Origin: Henriciella sp. | GTDB taxonomy: Bacteria; Pseudomonadota; Alphaproteobacteria; Caulobacterales; Hyphomonadaceae | NCBI RefSeq assembly: GCF_029937755.1 | Contig: NZ_JAPYPG010000004.1 | Location: forward strand, 248,001 to 312,000 | Direction: 5' to 3' | Length of the DNA stretch: 64,000 nt | In this document: positions 42,386 through 53,976 of the stretch, one piece after another | How the letters are laid out: each line of letters begins with the position of its first letter | Numbering within the stretch: position 1 is the first letter of the stretch | The notes under the pieces: generated by a model | Databases searched by the model: none | What the model was told of the DNA's origin: nothing | What the model saw: only the letters and a program-made list of their open reading frames with translations | Translations under genes and position numbers: made by a program

Positions 42386-43755
42386 GTCGCCCCACCCGCA
42401 TCGGCGTCGCAATGGCGTGACAGTTCATCGACGGTCTGGCTGTATTTCGAGGGCAACAGGCGTTTCAGTTCCGGCCGGTCGATCTGGTTGCATTCCATCA
42501 GGCCGAGGACGAGGCGGGTGTCGTTCTGGATGGTCTGCATTTCGCGGATCTCGTTGCGCGGCGCGTCCGCACTTTTCAACGCCTTCTCGTTCTCCATCGC
42601 CGCAATGTGGCGCACCGTCAGGTTCCAGGCGAGCGGCAGGATATTGTCGATCCGTCCGGTATGCTCCAGCGCCGCCTGCCAGTCCTCGTCGAGGATATGG
42701 ATGAAGCCGATATTCTCTTCAGTGTAGGCGACCCCCACCGACGTCGCGCCACGCTCGCCACGGATGCGGGCAGCCTCACGAAGCTCCGACATCGCTTCCT
42801 GCAAGGCGCTCTCGGAATCCTCGCCTTGCGGAAGCTCCTCGCTCGCGACAAGCGCCACCAGCGTCGTTCCGACCCCGTGATGGGCAAGCTGGGCATGCAG
42901 CAGCGTTTCCTCGAAACCGCCACCTTCCAGCATGGTCGCCGCCTTGGAGAAAGCCTGATAGGCGGTCAGCGCATCGCCGCGCTTGCGCAGGCACTGGCCT
43001 TTCCAGAGCAGCAGCATCGGCGCTTCGAGACCGCGCGCCGAAGCCTGGTTCACATAGTCGACCACGGTCGAGCAGCCCCGGTTCCAGCCGAGCGAATTGT
43101 CGTTGGCCGCGCGGTACTCCAACGCGGCGAGCCCGGCGGCGCCACGAGCCTGATCTTGCAGTGCATCGCTGTCCTGGTAGAGGCTCGTCAGAGCGCCGCG
43201 AACGGCCTCCTGGTTCTGTCCGCCCCAGTCTTCCAGCGCCGCCTGCAGCAGAAGCCGCTGCGCCGGGTCAAGCAGTTCGCCGTCCGCCCCGTCGGCGCGC
43301 AGGACAATCGAGACGACTTGCGACGTTACCTCGTTGAGCAGAATGCCGAGAAAATGCTTCTGCGCCAGCTCCAGCGCATTTTCCTTGTAGCTGGCGACCT
43401 GTGTCACGCTGTCGGCCCGCTGGATCTCTCGCGCCAGTTCAGCCTGACGGCGGGCGGCCTCGTTCTCCTCGCGGATGGCAACGATAGCGGCCTGTGTGGA
43501 CTCCCGCTGGCGGCCGGCCTCACCCGCGACGATGCGGAGATTCATCTCGTTGAGGCGAGTCTGTTCGGCATATTGCTGCTTCAGCCCGGACAGCTGCATG
43601 TAGAAATAGATCACGCTGCCTGCGACGATCACGGCGGCCATGCCGATGATCGCGGCAAGCGCCGTCATCAGGAAGCGGAAGCTCTGCTGTTCTTCGCGCA
43701 GCTCCGCGAGGAGGTCGGCGGAGGTGATCTGCTGCTCGCTCGTCGTCTCGCTCAT
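42382..43755 (-). CDS. Membrane-anchored coiled-coil protein with helical-repeat domain
   Basis: A 457-residue protein not assigned to a named family. One transmembrane helix (about residues 28-52) follows a short acidic cytosolic N-terminus. Next comes a heptad-like Glu/Gln/Ala-rich coiled coil (about 55-125). The remainder is all-helical and alanine/leucine-rich, with TPR-like pairs (for example ALTAYQAFSKAATMLEGGGFEETLLHAQLAHH and AYTEENIGFIHILDEDWQAALEHTGRIDNIL). Its start overlaps the stop of the upstream membrane protein gene by four bases (43752-43755), so the two are translationally coupled. A scaffold or sensor role is possible but unsupported. Confidence 0.75.
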   Translation of the reverse strand: MSETTSEQQITSADLLAELREEQQSFRFLMTALAAIIGMAAVIVAGSVIYFYMQLSGLKQQYAEQTRLNEMNLRIVAGEAGRQRESTQAAIVAIREENEAARRQAELAREIQRADSVTQVASYKENALELAQKHFLGILLNEVTSQVVSIVLRADGADGELLDPAQRLLLQAALEDWGGQNQEAVRGALTSLYQDSDALQDQARGAAGLAALEYRAANDNSLGWNRGCSTVVDYVNQASARGLEAPMLLLWKGQCLRKRGDALTAYQAFSKAATMLEGGGFEETLLHAQLAHHGVGTTLVALVASEELPQGEDSESALQEAMSELREAARIRGERGATSVGVAYTEENIGFIHILDEDWQAALEHTGRIDNILPLAWNLTVRHIAAMENEKALKSADAPRNEIREMQTIQNDTRLVLGLMECNQIDRPELKRLLPSKYSQTVDELSRHCDADAGGAT

Positions 43756-44198
43756 ACCGGTATCCTTACGCGCGCAAAGCGTCTCGGGCGAGCCGCCTCG
43801 TCGTCATCCTGCCAGACCTGATCGCCAAACAGCGGCTCAAGCAGGATCTTCATGGCCGTATCCGTGTCATTCTCGCGGATGAAGGCTTCCGCAATCATCA
43901 ACTTGATCCGCATCTGACGGAAGCGCCACATACGCAGCGCTGCGCCGATGGCCGTCATCATGAAGAAGTTCGTCGCCCCCAGCATCCGCTCGGGATAGCT
44001 GGAGAAAAGCTCTGCCCCCACAGGCAGTGGATACTTGCCGGTCAGGGTGGAAATGAAGGTCGCAAAGCAGGTGAGCGTCGCCAGAATGGCAAGCACGAGG
44101 ATGTAGCGCGAAAGCCTCGCTCTTTCCTTTATCTGCGCTCGGTGACGCCCGATGAGACGGTTCATGGTCCCCATGGTTAACAGGAATCGGCGCTTCAC
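43752..44198 (-). CDS. Small two-helix membrane protein, function unknown
   Basis: Up to 148 residues; the start is uncertain (GTG 44198, ATG 44174 or ATG 44165, none with a strong Shine-Dalgarno). After a basic N-terminus come two hydrophobic helices (about 32-52 and 72-88), then a helical, basic-to-acidic C-terminal tail (RMRIKLMIAEAFIRENDTDTAMKILLEPLFGDQVWQDDDEAA) and a short basic end. Not recognised. First gene of an operon with the coiled-coil membrane protein, with which it shares ATGA; divergent from the P450 gene. Confidence 0.65.
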   Translation of the reverse strand: MKRRFLLTMGTMNRLIGRHRAQIKERARLSRYILVLAILATLTCFATFISTLTGKYPLPVGAELFSSYPERMLGATNFFMMTAIGAALRMWRFRQMRIKLMIAEAFIRENDTDTAMKILLEPLFGDQVWQDDDEAARPRRFARVRIPV

Positions 44199-44308
44199 CC
44201 GCGGAAGTCAATTCAATTCGGTCCGGGCTGGGCTGACCTTGCGCGACCCCACGCCAATCCGGGCAAGGTGCGTTATACTTCCCGCAACAAAAAGAATGGG
44301 AGGAAGCG

Positions 44309-45541
44309 ATGGCCGACGACATGAAGCAGGGGGAGATGCCACAAAGCATCTTGGAGGTCTCCGCCTTTGATCCGCAAGGACGAAGCGATCCGCACACACC
44401 CCTCAAGGCTTTGCGCGAGGGGTGCCCGGTCATGCGGGACGAGATCGCGAAGACATGGTTCCTGACCCGCTATGGGGATATCCGCGAGACGGTGAACGAC
44501 CGGTCCTATGTGCGCTTGCCGATCAAGGCGGAGGAAGGCTCGCTCGCCCGCCGTTTCGTGGACGAGCAGAGCGGAGAGCTGGAGCAGCCCTCGATCCTCT
44601 TCCTTGACGATCCGGACCATTCACGCATCCGACTGCCACTCGCCAAGGCCTTCTATTCGCGCATCCAGAAGATGAAACCCGAGATCGAGGCGATCATCGA
44701 TGACATCATCGATGCAGCCCCTGCCAACGGGCGGTTCGACCTGATGAGCGAGATCGCCGTGCCGATCCCGGTCCTGGTGATCGCGCGTATCCTTGGTGTC
44801 GACGAGAGCCGGCTGGCCGAATTCCGCGACTGGTCGGAAGGCGTGATCCTGTCGCTCAATCCAGTGTGCACCGAAGAAGAGACAGAGCGCCTCGCCCGCT
44901 CTGCCGACGCGTTGAACGCCTATTTCGACGAACTGCTCACCGCCCGCCGGAAAGCGCCGCAGGATGATCTCGTCAGCGACATGGCCGCGCTGCAGGCCTC
45001 CGGGGAGGCCGACATCAGCGACGATGAACTTCGCCGCAATCTCGAAGCGCTCCTCGTCGGCGGAAACCTCACCACGACAGACCTGATCGGCAATGGCGTG
45101 TGGCTGTTCCTCACCCATCCCGACCAGCTCGACGCGCTGAAGGCCGATCCGGCACTGGCCGGGCAAGCGGTGGAAGAAGTGCTCCGTTACGAGGCGCCCG
45201 TCTCGGCGACGTCGCGCATCTCGCCGGATGACCGCGAGATTGGCGGCTGCCCGGTCAAGGCGCGCCAGACCGTGTTCTGTTCGCTGGCCTCAGCCAATCG
45301 CGATGCAGCCGTCTTCGGCCAGCCAGACCGGTTCGACATCACGGTGAAGCGTCCCTCGCATGTCGCATTTGGGGGCGGTCCGCATATCTGCATCGGCGCG
45401 CCACTCGCCCGGATGGAAGCGCGGCATGTCTTCCAGAAGCTGTTTGCGCGCTACCCTGAGATGACGCTTGCAGACGCCCCGCTTGAGTGGCGCACCCTGC
45501 CCTTTTTCCGTGGCCTTGAGACATTGGCCGTTGAGGTCTAA
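44309..45541 (+). CDS. Cytochrome P450
   Basis: A 410-residue soluble bacterial P450. The heme-binding loop FGGGPHICIG has the axial Cys361. ExxR (E290-V-L-R293) in the K helix is intact. The I-helix oxygen-activation motif is GGNLTT (251-256), so the usual acidic residue of the (A/G)Gx(D/E)T motif is Leu254 while Thr255 is retained. GGAGG precedes ATG 44309. The substrate is unknown. The next gene on the strand, 53 bases on, is a SAM methyltransferase, giving a possible oxidation-methylation pair. No ferredoxin or ferredoxin reductase is adjacent. Confidence 0.94.
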   Translation: MADDMKQGEMPQSILEVSAFDPQGRSDPHTPLKALREGCPVMRDEIAKTWFLTRYGDIRETVNDRSYVRLPIKAEEGSLARRFVDEQSGELEQPSILFLDDPDHSRIRLPLAKAFYSRIQKMKPEIEAIIDDIIDAAPANGRFDLMSEIAVPIPVLVIARILGVDESRLAEFRDWSEGVILSLNPVCTEEETERLARSADALNAYFDELLTARRKAPQDDLVSDMAALQASGEADISDDELRRNLEALLVGGNLTTTDLIGNGVWLFLTHPDQLDALKADPALAGQAVEEVLRYEAPVSATSRISPDDREIGGCPVKARQTVFCSLASANRDAAVFGQPDRFDITVKRPSHVAFGGGPHICIGAPLARMEARHVFQKLFARYPEMTLADAPLEWRTLPFFRGLETLAVEV

Positions 45542-45594
45542 ACCCTAGCCCGCCGGACCCGTTTCCGGCGGGTGATGAGGAGGCAAGGCCGGGC

Positions 45595-46422
45595 ATGAGC
45601 GGACCCGTCAGCGACCACTACAACCGGCCAGATCTGCTGACGCGTATCGAAAAGGCGCTGGGCGAAATGGAACTCTGCCCGGAAACCGTCACCCTCGATG
45701 CCCTTGCGCCGGTTGAGGAATTCCATGTCGGCGGCCGCATGGCCACGGACTTGCTATTGCCCGAGCTCGAAATCCGGGAAGAAGAGCACGCGCTGGACGT
45801 CGGTTGCGGCACAGGCGGCACGTCGCGCCACGCCGCGCATCGCTATGGCTGCCATGTTGACGGGATCGACCTGACCGGAAACTTCATCGAGACCGGCAAG
45901 GCCATTACCTCATGGGTAAAGCTCGGCAGCCTGGTCCAGCTGCATCACGAAAGCGCGCTCGATATGCCATTCAAGGATGAGCTTTTCGACGTCGCCTGGA
46001 TGTTTCATGTCGGCATGAACATCGAAACCAAGCGCGAGCTCTTCGCCGAGGTCTTTCGCGTGCTCAAGCCCGGCGGGCGCTTCCTCGTCTATGACATCAT
46101 GCGCGGGGAGGACGAGACCACACCGCTGACCTTCCCCGTCCCGTGGGCCGGTGACCCGTCGACAAGCTTTGTGCGGTCTGCCGACCGCTATGAGGAGCAT
46201 CTGGAAGCCGCCGGTTTCGCCATATCGAAGACTGAAGCGCGCCATGACATTGCCAGCCGCTTCTTCGAACATCTCGACCGGCAGGCAGGCCAACCCTCCT
46301 CACCGATGAGCCTCGCCATGGTCATGGGCGAAACGGCGAAGGAAAAGAGCGCGAACCTGCGCGCCAACTACGAAGCCGGCCGGATCGTTCCCACGGCCAT
46401 CCTCTGCCGCAAACCAGCCTGA
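45595..46422 (+). CDS. Class I SAM-dependent methyltransferase
   Basis: A 275-residue methyltransferase. Motif I is LDVGCGTGG (residues 67-75), the post-I acidic residue lies in DGIDLTGNFIE, and VLKPGGRFLVYDIMRG is the motif II/III region. The EEFHVGGRMATDLLLPELEI lead-in resembles small-molecule N/C-methyltransferases of the sarcosine-dimethylglycine or ubiquinone/menaquinone type. The substrate cannot be read. GAGGAGG lies about 11 bases before ATG 45595. It sits between a P450 gene and a solute-binding lipoprotein gene on the same strand. Confidence 0.88.
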   Translation: MSGPVSDHYNRPDLLTRIEKALGEMELCPETVTLDALAPVEEFHVGGRMATDLLLPELEIREEEHALDVGCGTGGTSRHAAHRYGCHVDGIDLTGNFIETGKAITSWVKLGSLVQLHHESALDMPFKDELFDVAWMFHVGMNIETKRELFAEVFRVLKPGGRFLVYDIMRGEDETTPLTFPVPWAGDPSTSFVRSADRYEEHLEAAGFAISKTEARHDIASRFFEHLDRQAGQPSSPMSLAMVMGETAKEKSANLRANYEAGRIVPTAILCRKPA

Positions 46423-46495
46423 TCAGGCTCAAGCCGGGGCCGCATCCTCGCGCCCCAGGCCCGGAACGCGTCGCGATGGTGAGCGTTTGGCGAGC

Positions 46496-47206
46496 ATGAT
46501 GACAGGCATGATCGGACGAAGTCTGCTGCCGCTTCTGGTGGCTGGCAGTTTGGCGGCCTGCTCCCGCTACCCGGCGGATGTCCGCGGGTCGCTCGAACAG
46601 GCCAGGCAGGGCGCGCTGGAAGTCGGGGTCGCCGATGCGCCGCCATGGATCGAATGGAATGATGGCGATCCGACCGGTGTCGAAGCCGACCTCATCCGTG
46701 CCTTCGCCGAAGCGGAAGATCTCGAGATAGAATGGCTGCAGCGCGACGAAGAAACGCTGATGCACGCGCTGGAAGCAGGCGACCTGCACATCGTCGCCGC
46801 AGGGCTGACAAAAAAGACCCCGTGGAAGAAACATGTCAGCCTGTCGGAGCCCGTCTCCGCCTGTAAATCCTATATCGGCGTCCCCGTTTCGGGCGTTCCA
46901 ACGCTAAGCGATGCCGACATCAAGGATCTGACGGTCCGCGTCGAGCGTGCGACCGAATTTCCGAAACTCGTCGAGAAACGCGGCGCGAGCGTCGAACGGG
47001 TGAACGACCTGACTGACGGCACGGCCCCTGCGGCGGCGGAGGAATACCGCCTTGCCGAGCTAGGCCTGACCCCGGTGGGAGACAAGCTCAGCAAGACCAC
47101 CCACGTCCTCGCCATTCCGCATGGCGAGAACGCGCTCTATGCCGCGCTGACCCGGTCCCTGCCGGCCAATCCCGGCTGCCTTCCTCTTCAGGAGGCCCGC
47201 CCATGA
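46496..47206 (+). CDS. Solute-binding (SBP family 3-like) lipoprotein
   Basis: About 236 residues: lipoprotein signal with lipobox LAAC, then a family 3 periplasmic-binding-protein-like domain, LEVGVADAPPWIEWNDGDPTGVEADLIRAFAEAEDLEIEW. The LHIVAAGLTKKTPWKKHVSLSEPV block is of the type found in amino-acid or polar-solute binding proteins and in lytic transglycosylase MltF N-domains. No ABC permease genes are adjacent; instead the stop overlaps the start of a CDF-type transporter gene by ATGA (47203-47206). ATG 46496 or ATG 46499 are both possible starts. The ligand is unknown. Confidence 0.82.
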   Translation: MMTGMIGRSLLPLLVAGSLAACSRYPADVRGSLEQARQGALEVGVADAPPWIEWNDGDPTGVEADLIRAFAEAEDLEIEWLQRDEETLMHALEAGDLHIVAAGLTKKTPWKKHVSLSEPVSACKSYIGVPVSGVPTLSDADIKDLTVRVERATEFPKLVEKRGASVERVNDLTDGTAPAAAEEYRLAELGLTPVGDKLSKTTHVLAIPHGENALYAALTRSLPANPGCLPLQEARP

Positions 47207-48171
47207 GACTGGCCCAGCAATACGAATATCCCGAAAGCCTGCAGGATGATCGCAAGAAGGCGATCTGGCTCGAGCGCATCACCTTCCTCTACCTGCTCAG
47301 CGTCGTGGGCGTGATGTACCTCGTCATGGGCGCCTCGCAGGCGATGAAGGCGGCCTGGCTGGAAGACTCGCTCAGCCTTATCCCGCCGCTGTCCTTCCTG
47401 ATCGCGATCCGGCTGGTGAGCAAGGCGCCATCCAAGACCTTCCCATTCGGCTTTCATCGCGCCTCTTCGATCGCCTATCTCGCAAGCTCGCTCGCGCTTT
47501 TCCTGATGGGCGCCTATCTGATGTACGACTCCTCGATGGCGCTCATCAAACAGGAGAAGCCGACCATCCCGACCGTGCACATGTTCGGCGCCACAGTCTG
47601 GATGGGCTGGATCATGATCGGCGTCCTTGTCTATTCCGGCCTGCCCGCCGCCATTCTCGGGCGGATGAAACTGCCGCTCGCGCGCAAGCTGAATGACAAG
47701 GCGCTCTATGCCGATGCGGCGATGAATTCAGCCGACTGGCAGACGGCTTCAGCCGCGATTGTCGGCATTATCGGCATCGGGTTCGGCTTCTGGTGGGCGG
47801 ACGCGGTGGCGGCGCTTTTCATCTCGTTCAGCATCATCAATGACGGCTTCTCCAACCTGAAGGATTCCGGCGCCCAGCTGCTCGACCGCACGCCGGAGCC
47901 GCTCGGCACGAATGGCGAAAAACTGCGCCAGGCGATCTGCGACCGGCTGAACGAGCTGGACTGGGTGGACAGGTCGGATGTGAGGCTGCGTGAAGTCGGG
48001 CACCTCGTCTTCGGCGATGCCTTCCTCACCATGACCGGCGATAAACGCCCGAGCACGGCGCAGATCGAGGAAGCCGAGCGCATCGTGCGCGATACCGACT
48101 GGCGGGTCGGCGATGTGTCCATATCCATTGGCCATTCCGGACATTCACCAAACTCCGAGGCCGGCCTCTAG
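47203..48171 (+). CDS. Cation diffusion facilitator-like transporter with altered metal site
   Basis: A 322-residue CDF/SLC30-type membrane protein with about six helices and a cytoplasmic C-terminal ferredoxin-like domain (about 228-310). Alignment by eye with FieF shows that only part of the transport site is kept. TM2 has Asp55 (EDSLSL) but Leu59 at the second Asp position. TM5 has Asp178 but Met174 at the His position (ADAAMNSAD). The family motif FPFGFHR is present. It may move a different ion or substrate than Zn/Fe. The ATGA overlap with the binding lipoprotein gene suggests that the two work together. Confidence 0.85.
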   Translation: MRLAQQYEYPESLQDDRKKAIWLERITFLYLLSVVGVMYLVMGASQAMKAAWLEDSLSLIPPLSFLIAIRLVSKAPSKTFPFGFHRASSIAYLASSLALFLMGAYLMYDSSMALIKQEKPTIPTVHMFGATVWMGWIMIGVLVYSGLPAAILGRMKLPLARKLNDKALYADAAMNSADWQTASAAIVGIIGIGFGFWWADAVAALFISFSIINDGFSNLKDSGAQLLDRTPEPLGTNGEKLRQAICDRLNELDWVDRSDVRLREVGHLVFGDAFLTMTGDKRPSTAQIEEAERIVRDTDWRVGDVSISIGHSGHSPNSEAGL

Positions 48172-48178
48172 CGCAGGG

Positions 48179-49534
48179 TCAGACCGCCCTGGCGTGGCGC
48201 GGGGCGGCATCCTCGGCGGGCACATAGGCGTCGAAGCAGCGCGCAACCGTGCGCATCAGGGCGCGCGCCTCTTCCGGCACGGTGATGCAGCGGCCCTCGA
48301 TCTCGCAGAGCCCTGCAGCCTCCAGCGGACGTGCCCGCTCGATCGCACCGTCGAGCGCATCCTCAGCCACGGACTTCTCCCGGCAGATGGCCGCCGTATC
48401 GACGGTGAGATTGCACATCAACGCCTCAATGGCGCGGCCGCGCAGCCGGTCGTCATCGGTCAGGGTAACGCCACGCTCGGTCGGCAGCCGTCCCTCCGCA
48501 ATCGCCGCCTCCCAGGCGCGGCGGTCCTTCGTGTTCTGGGCGAACCCCTGCCGGAAGGCGGAGATGGACGAGACGCCAAGTCCGATCAACGTGTCGCACG
48601 GATCGGTCGTATAGCCCTGGAAATTGCGATGAAGCGCACCGGCCTTCGCGGCGACAGCCATCTCGTCGCCCGGGCGAGCGAAATGATCGAGGCCAATGGC
48701 GGCATAACCCGCCGCCGAAAGCGTCGCGCCAACGGCTTCAGCCTGATGGAAGCGCTCTCCAAGGCCGGGTAGCGCTTCGGCATTGATGGCGCGCTGGTGC
48801 TTGGCAAACCACGGCACATGCGCATAGCCGAACACGGCAACGCGGTCTGTCCCCATGCCTGCGGCGAAGCGTGCGGCCTCGACCACGTCTTCGACCCGCT
48901 GGTGCGGAAGGCCATACATCAAGTCCATATTGATCGCGGCGATGCCGGCCTTGCGGAGGCTCTCGACAGACTCTTCGATCATCTCGCGCGGCTGTACGCG
49001 GTTGATGGCCTCCTGCACGGGGCGCGACAGGGTCTGAACGCCAAGGCTCGCGCGCGTCACGCCGCTGATGGCCAGCGCGGCGATCCGCTCCGGGGTCAGC
49101 GACCGTGGATCGAGCTCCACCGCGATTTCGGCATCGCTGCGGAGCGTAAACGCCGCCTCGATCCGGTTCACCACGGCGACAAAGTCACTGGCCGAAAGCG
49201 CATTGGGTGAGCCGCCGCCGAAATGCAGGTGCTTCACACCATCATGCGCGCCGACCTGACGAGCCCAGAGATCGATCTCGCGATGCAGCTGGTCGACATA
49301 GCGCTCCACGCGTGCATAGCCGTTCGGCACGCTCGTATGGCAGCCGCAGTACCAGCAAAGCTGCTCGCAAAAGGGCACATGCACATAGACCGAGATCGCC
49401 CCGTGCGGATCGACGGTCGCGGCCCAGTCGCCAACCTGGCGGGCACCGATCCCGTCATTGAACTGCACCGCAGTCGGGTAGCTCGTATAGCGCGGAACAG
49501 TCGCCCGGGCGAAGGAAATCCAGTCTTGTCTCAT
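48179..49534 (-). CDS. hemN: Oxygen-independent coproporphyrinogen III dehydrogenase
   Basis: A 451-residue radical-SAM HemN, converting coproporphyrinogen III to protoporphyrinogen IX without oxygen in heme synthesis. The iron-sulfur motif is HVPFCEQLCWYCGC with Cys56, Cys60 and Cys63 (CxxxCxxC) and an extra Cys65, as in true HemN rather than HemW. N-terminal PRYTSYPTAVQF, HFGGGSPNAL and LMYGLPHQ are family blocks. The start ATG 49534 has AGGGC upstream. I saw no FNR/Anr-type TTGAT-N4-ATCAA box in the short upstream region. Convergent with the CDF gene, seven bases apart. Confidence 0.94.
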   Translation of the reverse strand: MRQDWISFARATVPRYTSYPTAVQFNDGIGARQVGDWAATVDPHGAISVYVHVPFCEQLCWYCGCHTSVPNGYARVERYVDQLHREIDLWARQVGAHDGVKHLHFGGGSPNALSASDFVAVVNRIEAAFTLRSDAEIAVELDPRSLTPERIAALAISGVTRASLGVQTLSRPVQEAINRVQPREMIEESVESLRKAGIAAINMDLMYGLPHQRVEDVVEAARFAAGMGTDRVAVFGYAHVPWFAKHQRAINAEALPGLGERFHQAEAVGATLSAAGYAAIGLDHFARPGDEMAVAAKAGALHRNFQGYTTDPCDTLIGLGVSSISAFRQGFAQNTKDRRAWEAAIAEGRLPTERGVTLTDDDRLRGRAIEALMCNLTVDTAAICREKSVAEDALDGAIERARPLEAAGLCEIEGRCITVPEEARALMRTVARCFDAYVPAEDAAPRHARAV

Positions 49535-49655
49535 ACTGCCCTGATGCCCGTTTCCTCGGGCCGGAACTATCCGGAAAACTCCCTAGGCCCCGGGCCATCT
49601 TGCCTGACGGGTCCCATCCTGCTCAAAGGGCGTGAACACCTTTCAAGGAACCGCC

Positions 49656-50420
49656 ATGACCGACCACATCAAGACAGACCTGTCCGATCGCATCCTGACG
49701 ATCACCATTGCCCGTCCGGACCGTAAGAATGCGCTGACCCAGGCGATGTATGGCGTCATGGCGGACGCGATCAACGGCGCCAATTCCGACAAGGCCATTC
49801 GCGCCATCGTGATCACCGGCGAAGGCGACATGTTCACCGCCGGGAACGACCTGACCGACTTTGCCTCCATCGAAGCGCGCGAGAGCGGCGAGCCGCCGGT
49901 CACCCGTTTTCTCAACGCCATCCGCGATGCAGAGAAACCGCTGATCGCGGCGATCAACGGCCCGGCCATCGGTGTCGGCCTGACCATGCTCCTGCACTGC
50001 GACATCGCCTATGCAGCGGCTTCAGCCAACCTGCGCGCGCCGTTCGTACAGCTGGGGCTGGTGCCGGAGGCGGGCTCCTCCATGCTGCTGCCGCGCATGG
50101 TCGGCCGCTCGATGGCGAATGACATCCTGCTGGCGGGCCGGATTCTTTCAGCCGAGGAAGCGCTGGCCTGCGGCCTCGTCTCCCGCGTGGTGGCCGACGG
50201 CGAGGTGCTGGAGACCGCCCAGCAGACGGCCCGCAAGATCGCGGCGTCAGCTCCGGGTGCTGTCCTGAAATCCAAGGCGCTGCTGAACATGAACCGTGCG
50301 GAAATCGCCGACCAGATGCGCGCGGAAGGAACCGTCTTCGCCGCCCAGCTCCAGTCTCCGGAATTCGCCGAAGCGGCCGCCGCCTTTGCCCAGAAACGGG
50401 CGCCTGTGTTCGAGGATTGA
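49656..50420 (+). CDS. Enoyl-CoA hydratase/isomerase family protein
   Basis: A 254-residue crotonase-fold protein. The oxyanion-hole segments are present (FTAGNDLTDF and NGPAIGVGLTMLLHCD). The first hydratase glutamate is replaced (APFVQLGL where QPEI is usual), while Glu is found in LVPEAGSS. This is the arrangement of delta3-delta2-enoyl-CoA isomerases and PaaG-type enzymes rather than classical hydratases. The start ATG 49656 has AAGGA 7 bases upstream. It is distinct from the canonical hydratase at 36.6 kb. Confidence 0.9.
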   Translation: MTDHIKTDLSDRILTITIARPDRKNALTQAMYGVMADAINGANSDKAIRAIVITGEGDMFTAGNDLTDFASIEARESGEPPVTRFLNAIRDAEKPLIAAINGPAIGVGLTMLLHCDIAYAAASANLRAPFVQLGLVPEAGSSMLLPRMVGRSMANDILLAGRILSAEEALACGLVSRVVADGEVLETAQQTARKIAASAPGAVLKSKALLNMNRAEIADQMRAEGTVFAAQLQSPEFAEAAAAFAQKRAPVFED

Positions 50421-50514
50421 GCGCTCTTTGGCGTTGACCTGAAATCCCAGGATCGACCCGTTTTCCGTGGCTTTCGGGCACCGCCCCGGAAGCGAACTGC
50501 ACACGACCCGTTAA

Positions 50515-53046
<2,532 letters not shown>

Positions 53047-53048
53047 GT

Positions 53049-53912
53049 CTAGGCGGGAAGTCCCTGCGCGCGACGAATGTTGAGTATTCGGTTCTCAACC
53101 TCAAGCAGGCGTTCGGACTTCAAAACAAGACCTAAATGAATCATGCTTGAAATTGTTACTTCTGGCGGCCGATTCATCGTTATGGTTCCGCTTTGGTCCA
53201 TCGTGGGCCCGGCAAATAGCACCCCAAGTAGCGCGAAGTGAACTGGTTGCGTGAATTGCTTGTCGTCATTGCCAACCGGCGTAGCCTCGCCGCGATTAAA
53301 TAGCAAAACAGGCGACCCCGAAGAACCGGGAAAGCATGCAATATCGACCAAGAATTCCTTTCGCCCACGGTAATCAAGGACAAATGGTGTGGCTGTAACG
53401 CCTCTTCGAGCGAGAGGAATATGGTTTACGTCATCATACAATCCATTTGGACAGCCAATCATGATTACGCTGCTAACTGGAAGCATACTGTCGATATGAA
53501 CCTGCGAAACCAGCCCGCCTTTGTGAAATGCCGAGAATTTTAGTCCCCCGACATCTTCGGAAGTTTTCTGTACGTGCTCAGAGATATTTACAAAGCAAAG
53601 ATCAACGTTTGCATCCCAATGCGGCAAATATGTGCGGTCGTTAATTTCGATAGAAATAGGTATGGCATTTGGCTCCTCGAGAGTTGAACCATTAATATGC
53701 ATCCAAATACGAAAATCCTCCGCTCCTTCTAAAACGTGCTTATTGGTTACAATAAAAAACATATGCTGGTCGTTGGGCAGAAATATTCGATAATAGAAGC
53801 CTGTACCTCGCGAAAATACCTGCCCACCACGGCTGGCTTCAATGCGTGTGGCCATTTCCGGAGTACGATTGAATAGGCTAGTCACATTCCCTCCAGAATA
53901 CTTGGCCGTCAC
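53049..53912 (-). CDS. Trypsin-like serine protease, probably acquired
   Basis: A protein of up to 287 residues with a trypsin-like fold. The catalytic triad is visible: His59 in VTNKHVLEG, Asp104 in DANVDLCFV and Ser198 in FPGSSGSPVLL (GxSGSP). There is no signal peptide or PDZ domain, so it is cytoplasmic or non-classical, unlike DegP. Codon use is clearly AT-richer than in the neighbours (TAT, AAT, AAA and ATA frequent), suggesting recent transfer. The start is uncertain: GTG 53912, GTG 53885 (GGAGG just upstream, my preference) or ATG 53855. Stand-alone trypsin-like peptidases of this kind occur in defence and stress islands, but no partner gene is present. Function unknown. Confidence 0.8.
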   Translation of the reverse strand: MTAKYSGGNVTSLFNRTPEMATRIEASRGGQVFSRGTGFYYRIFLPNDQHMFFIVTNKHVLEGAEDFRIWMHINGSTLEEPNAIPISIEINDRTYLPHWDANVDLCFVNISEHVQKTSEDVGGLKFSAFHKGGLVSQVHIDSMLPVSSVIMIGCPNGLYDDVNHIPLARRGVTATPFVLDYRGRKEFLVDIACFPGSSGSPVLLFNRGEATPVGNDDKQFTQPVHFALLGVLFAGPTMDQSGTITMNRPPEVTISSMIHLGLVLKSERLLEVENRILNIRRAQGLPA

Positions 53913-53976
53913 GCTAAGACAGCATCTCCGCCAATAACCTTAAAGACGGAATATAGTATCTAGAATTGTTTTGGCA

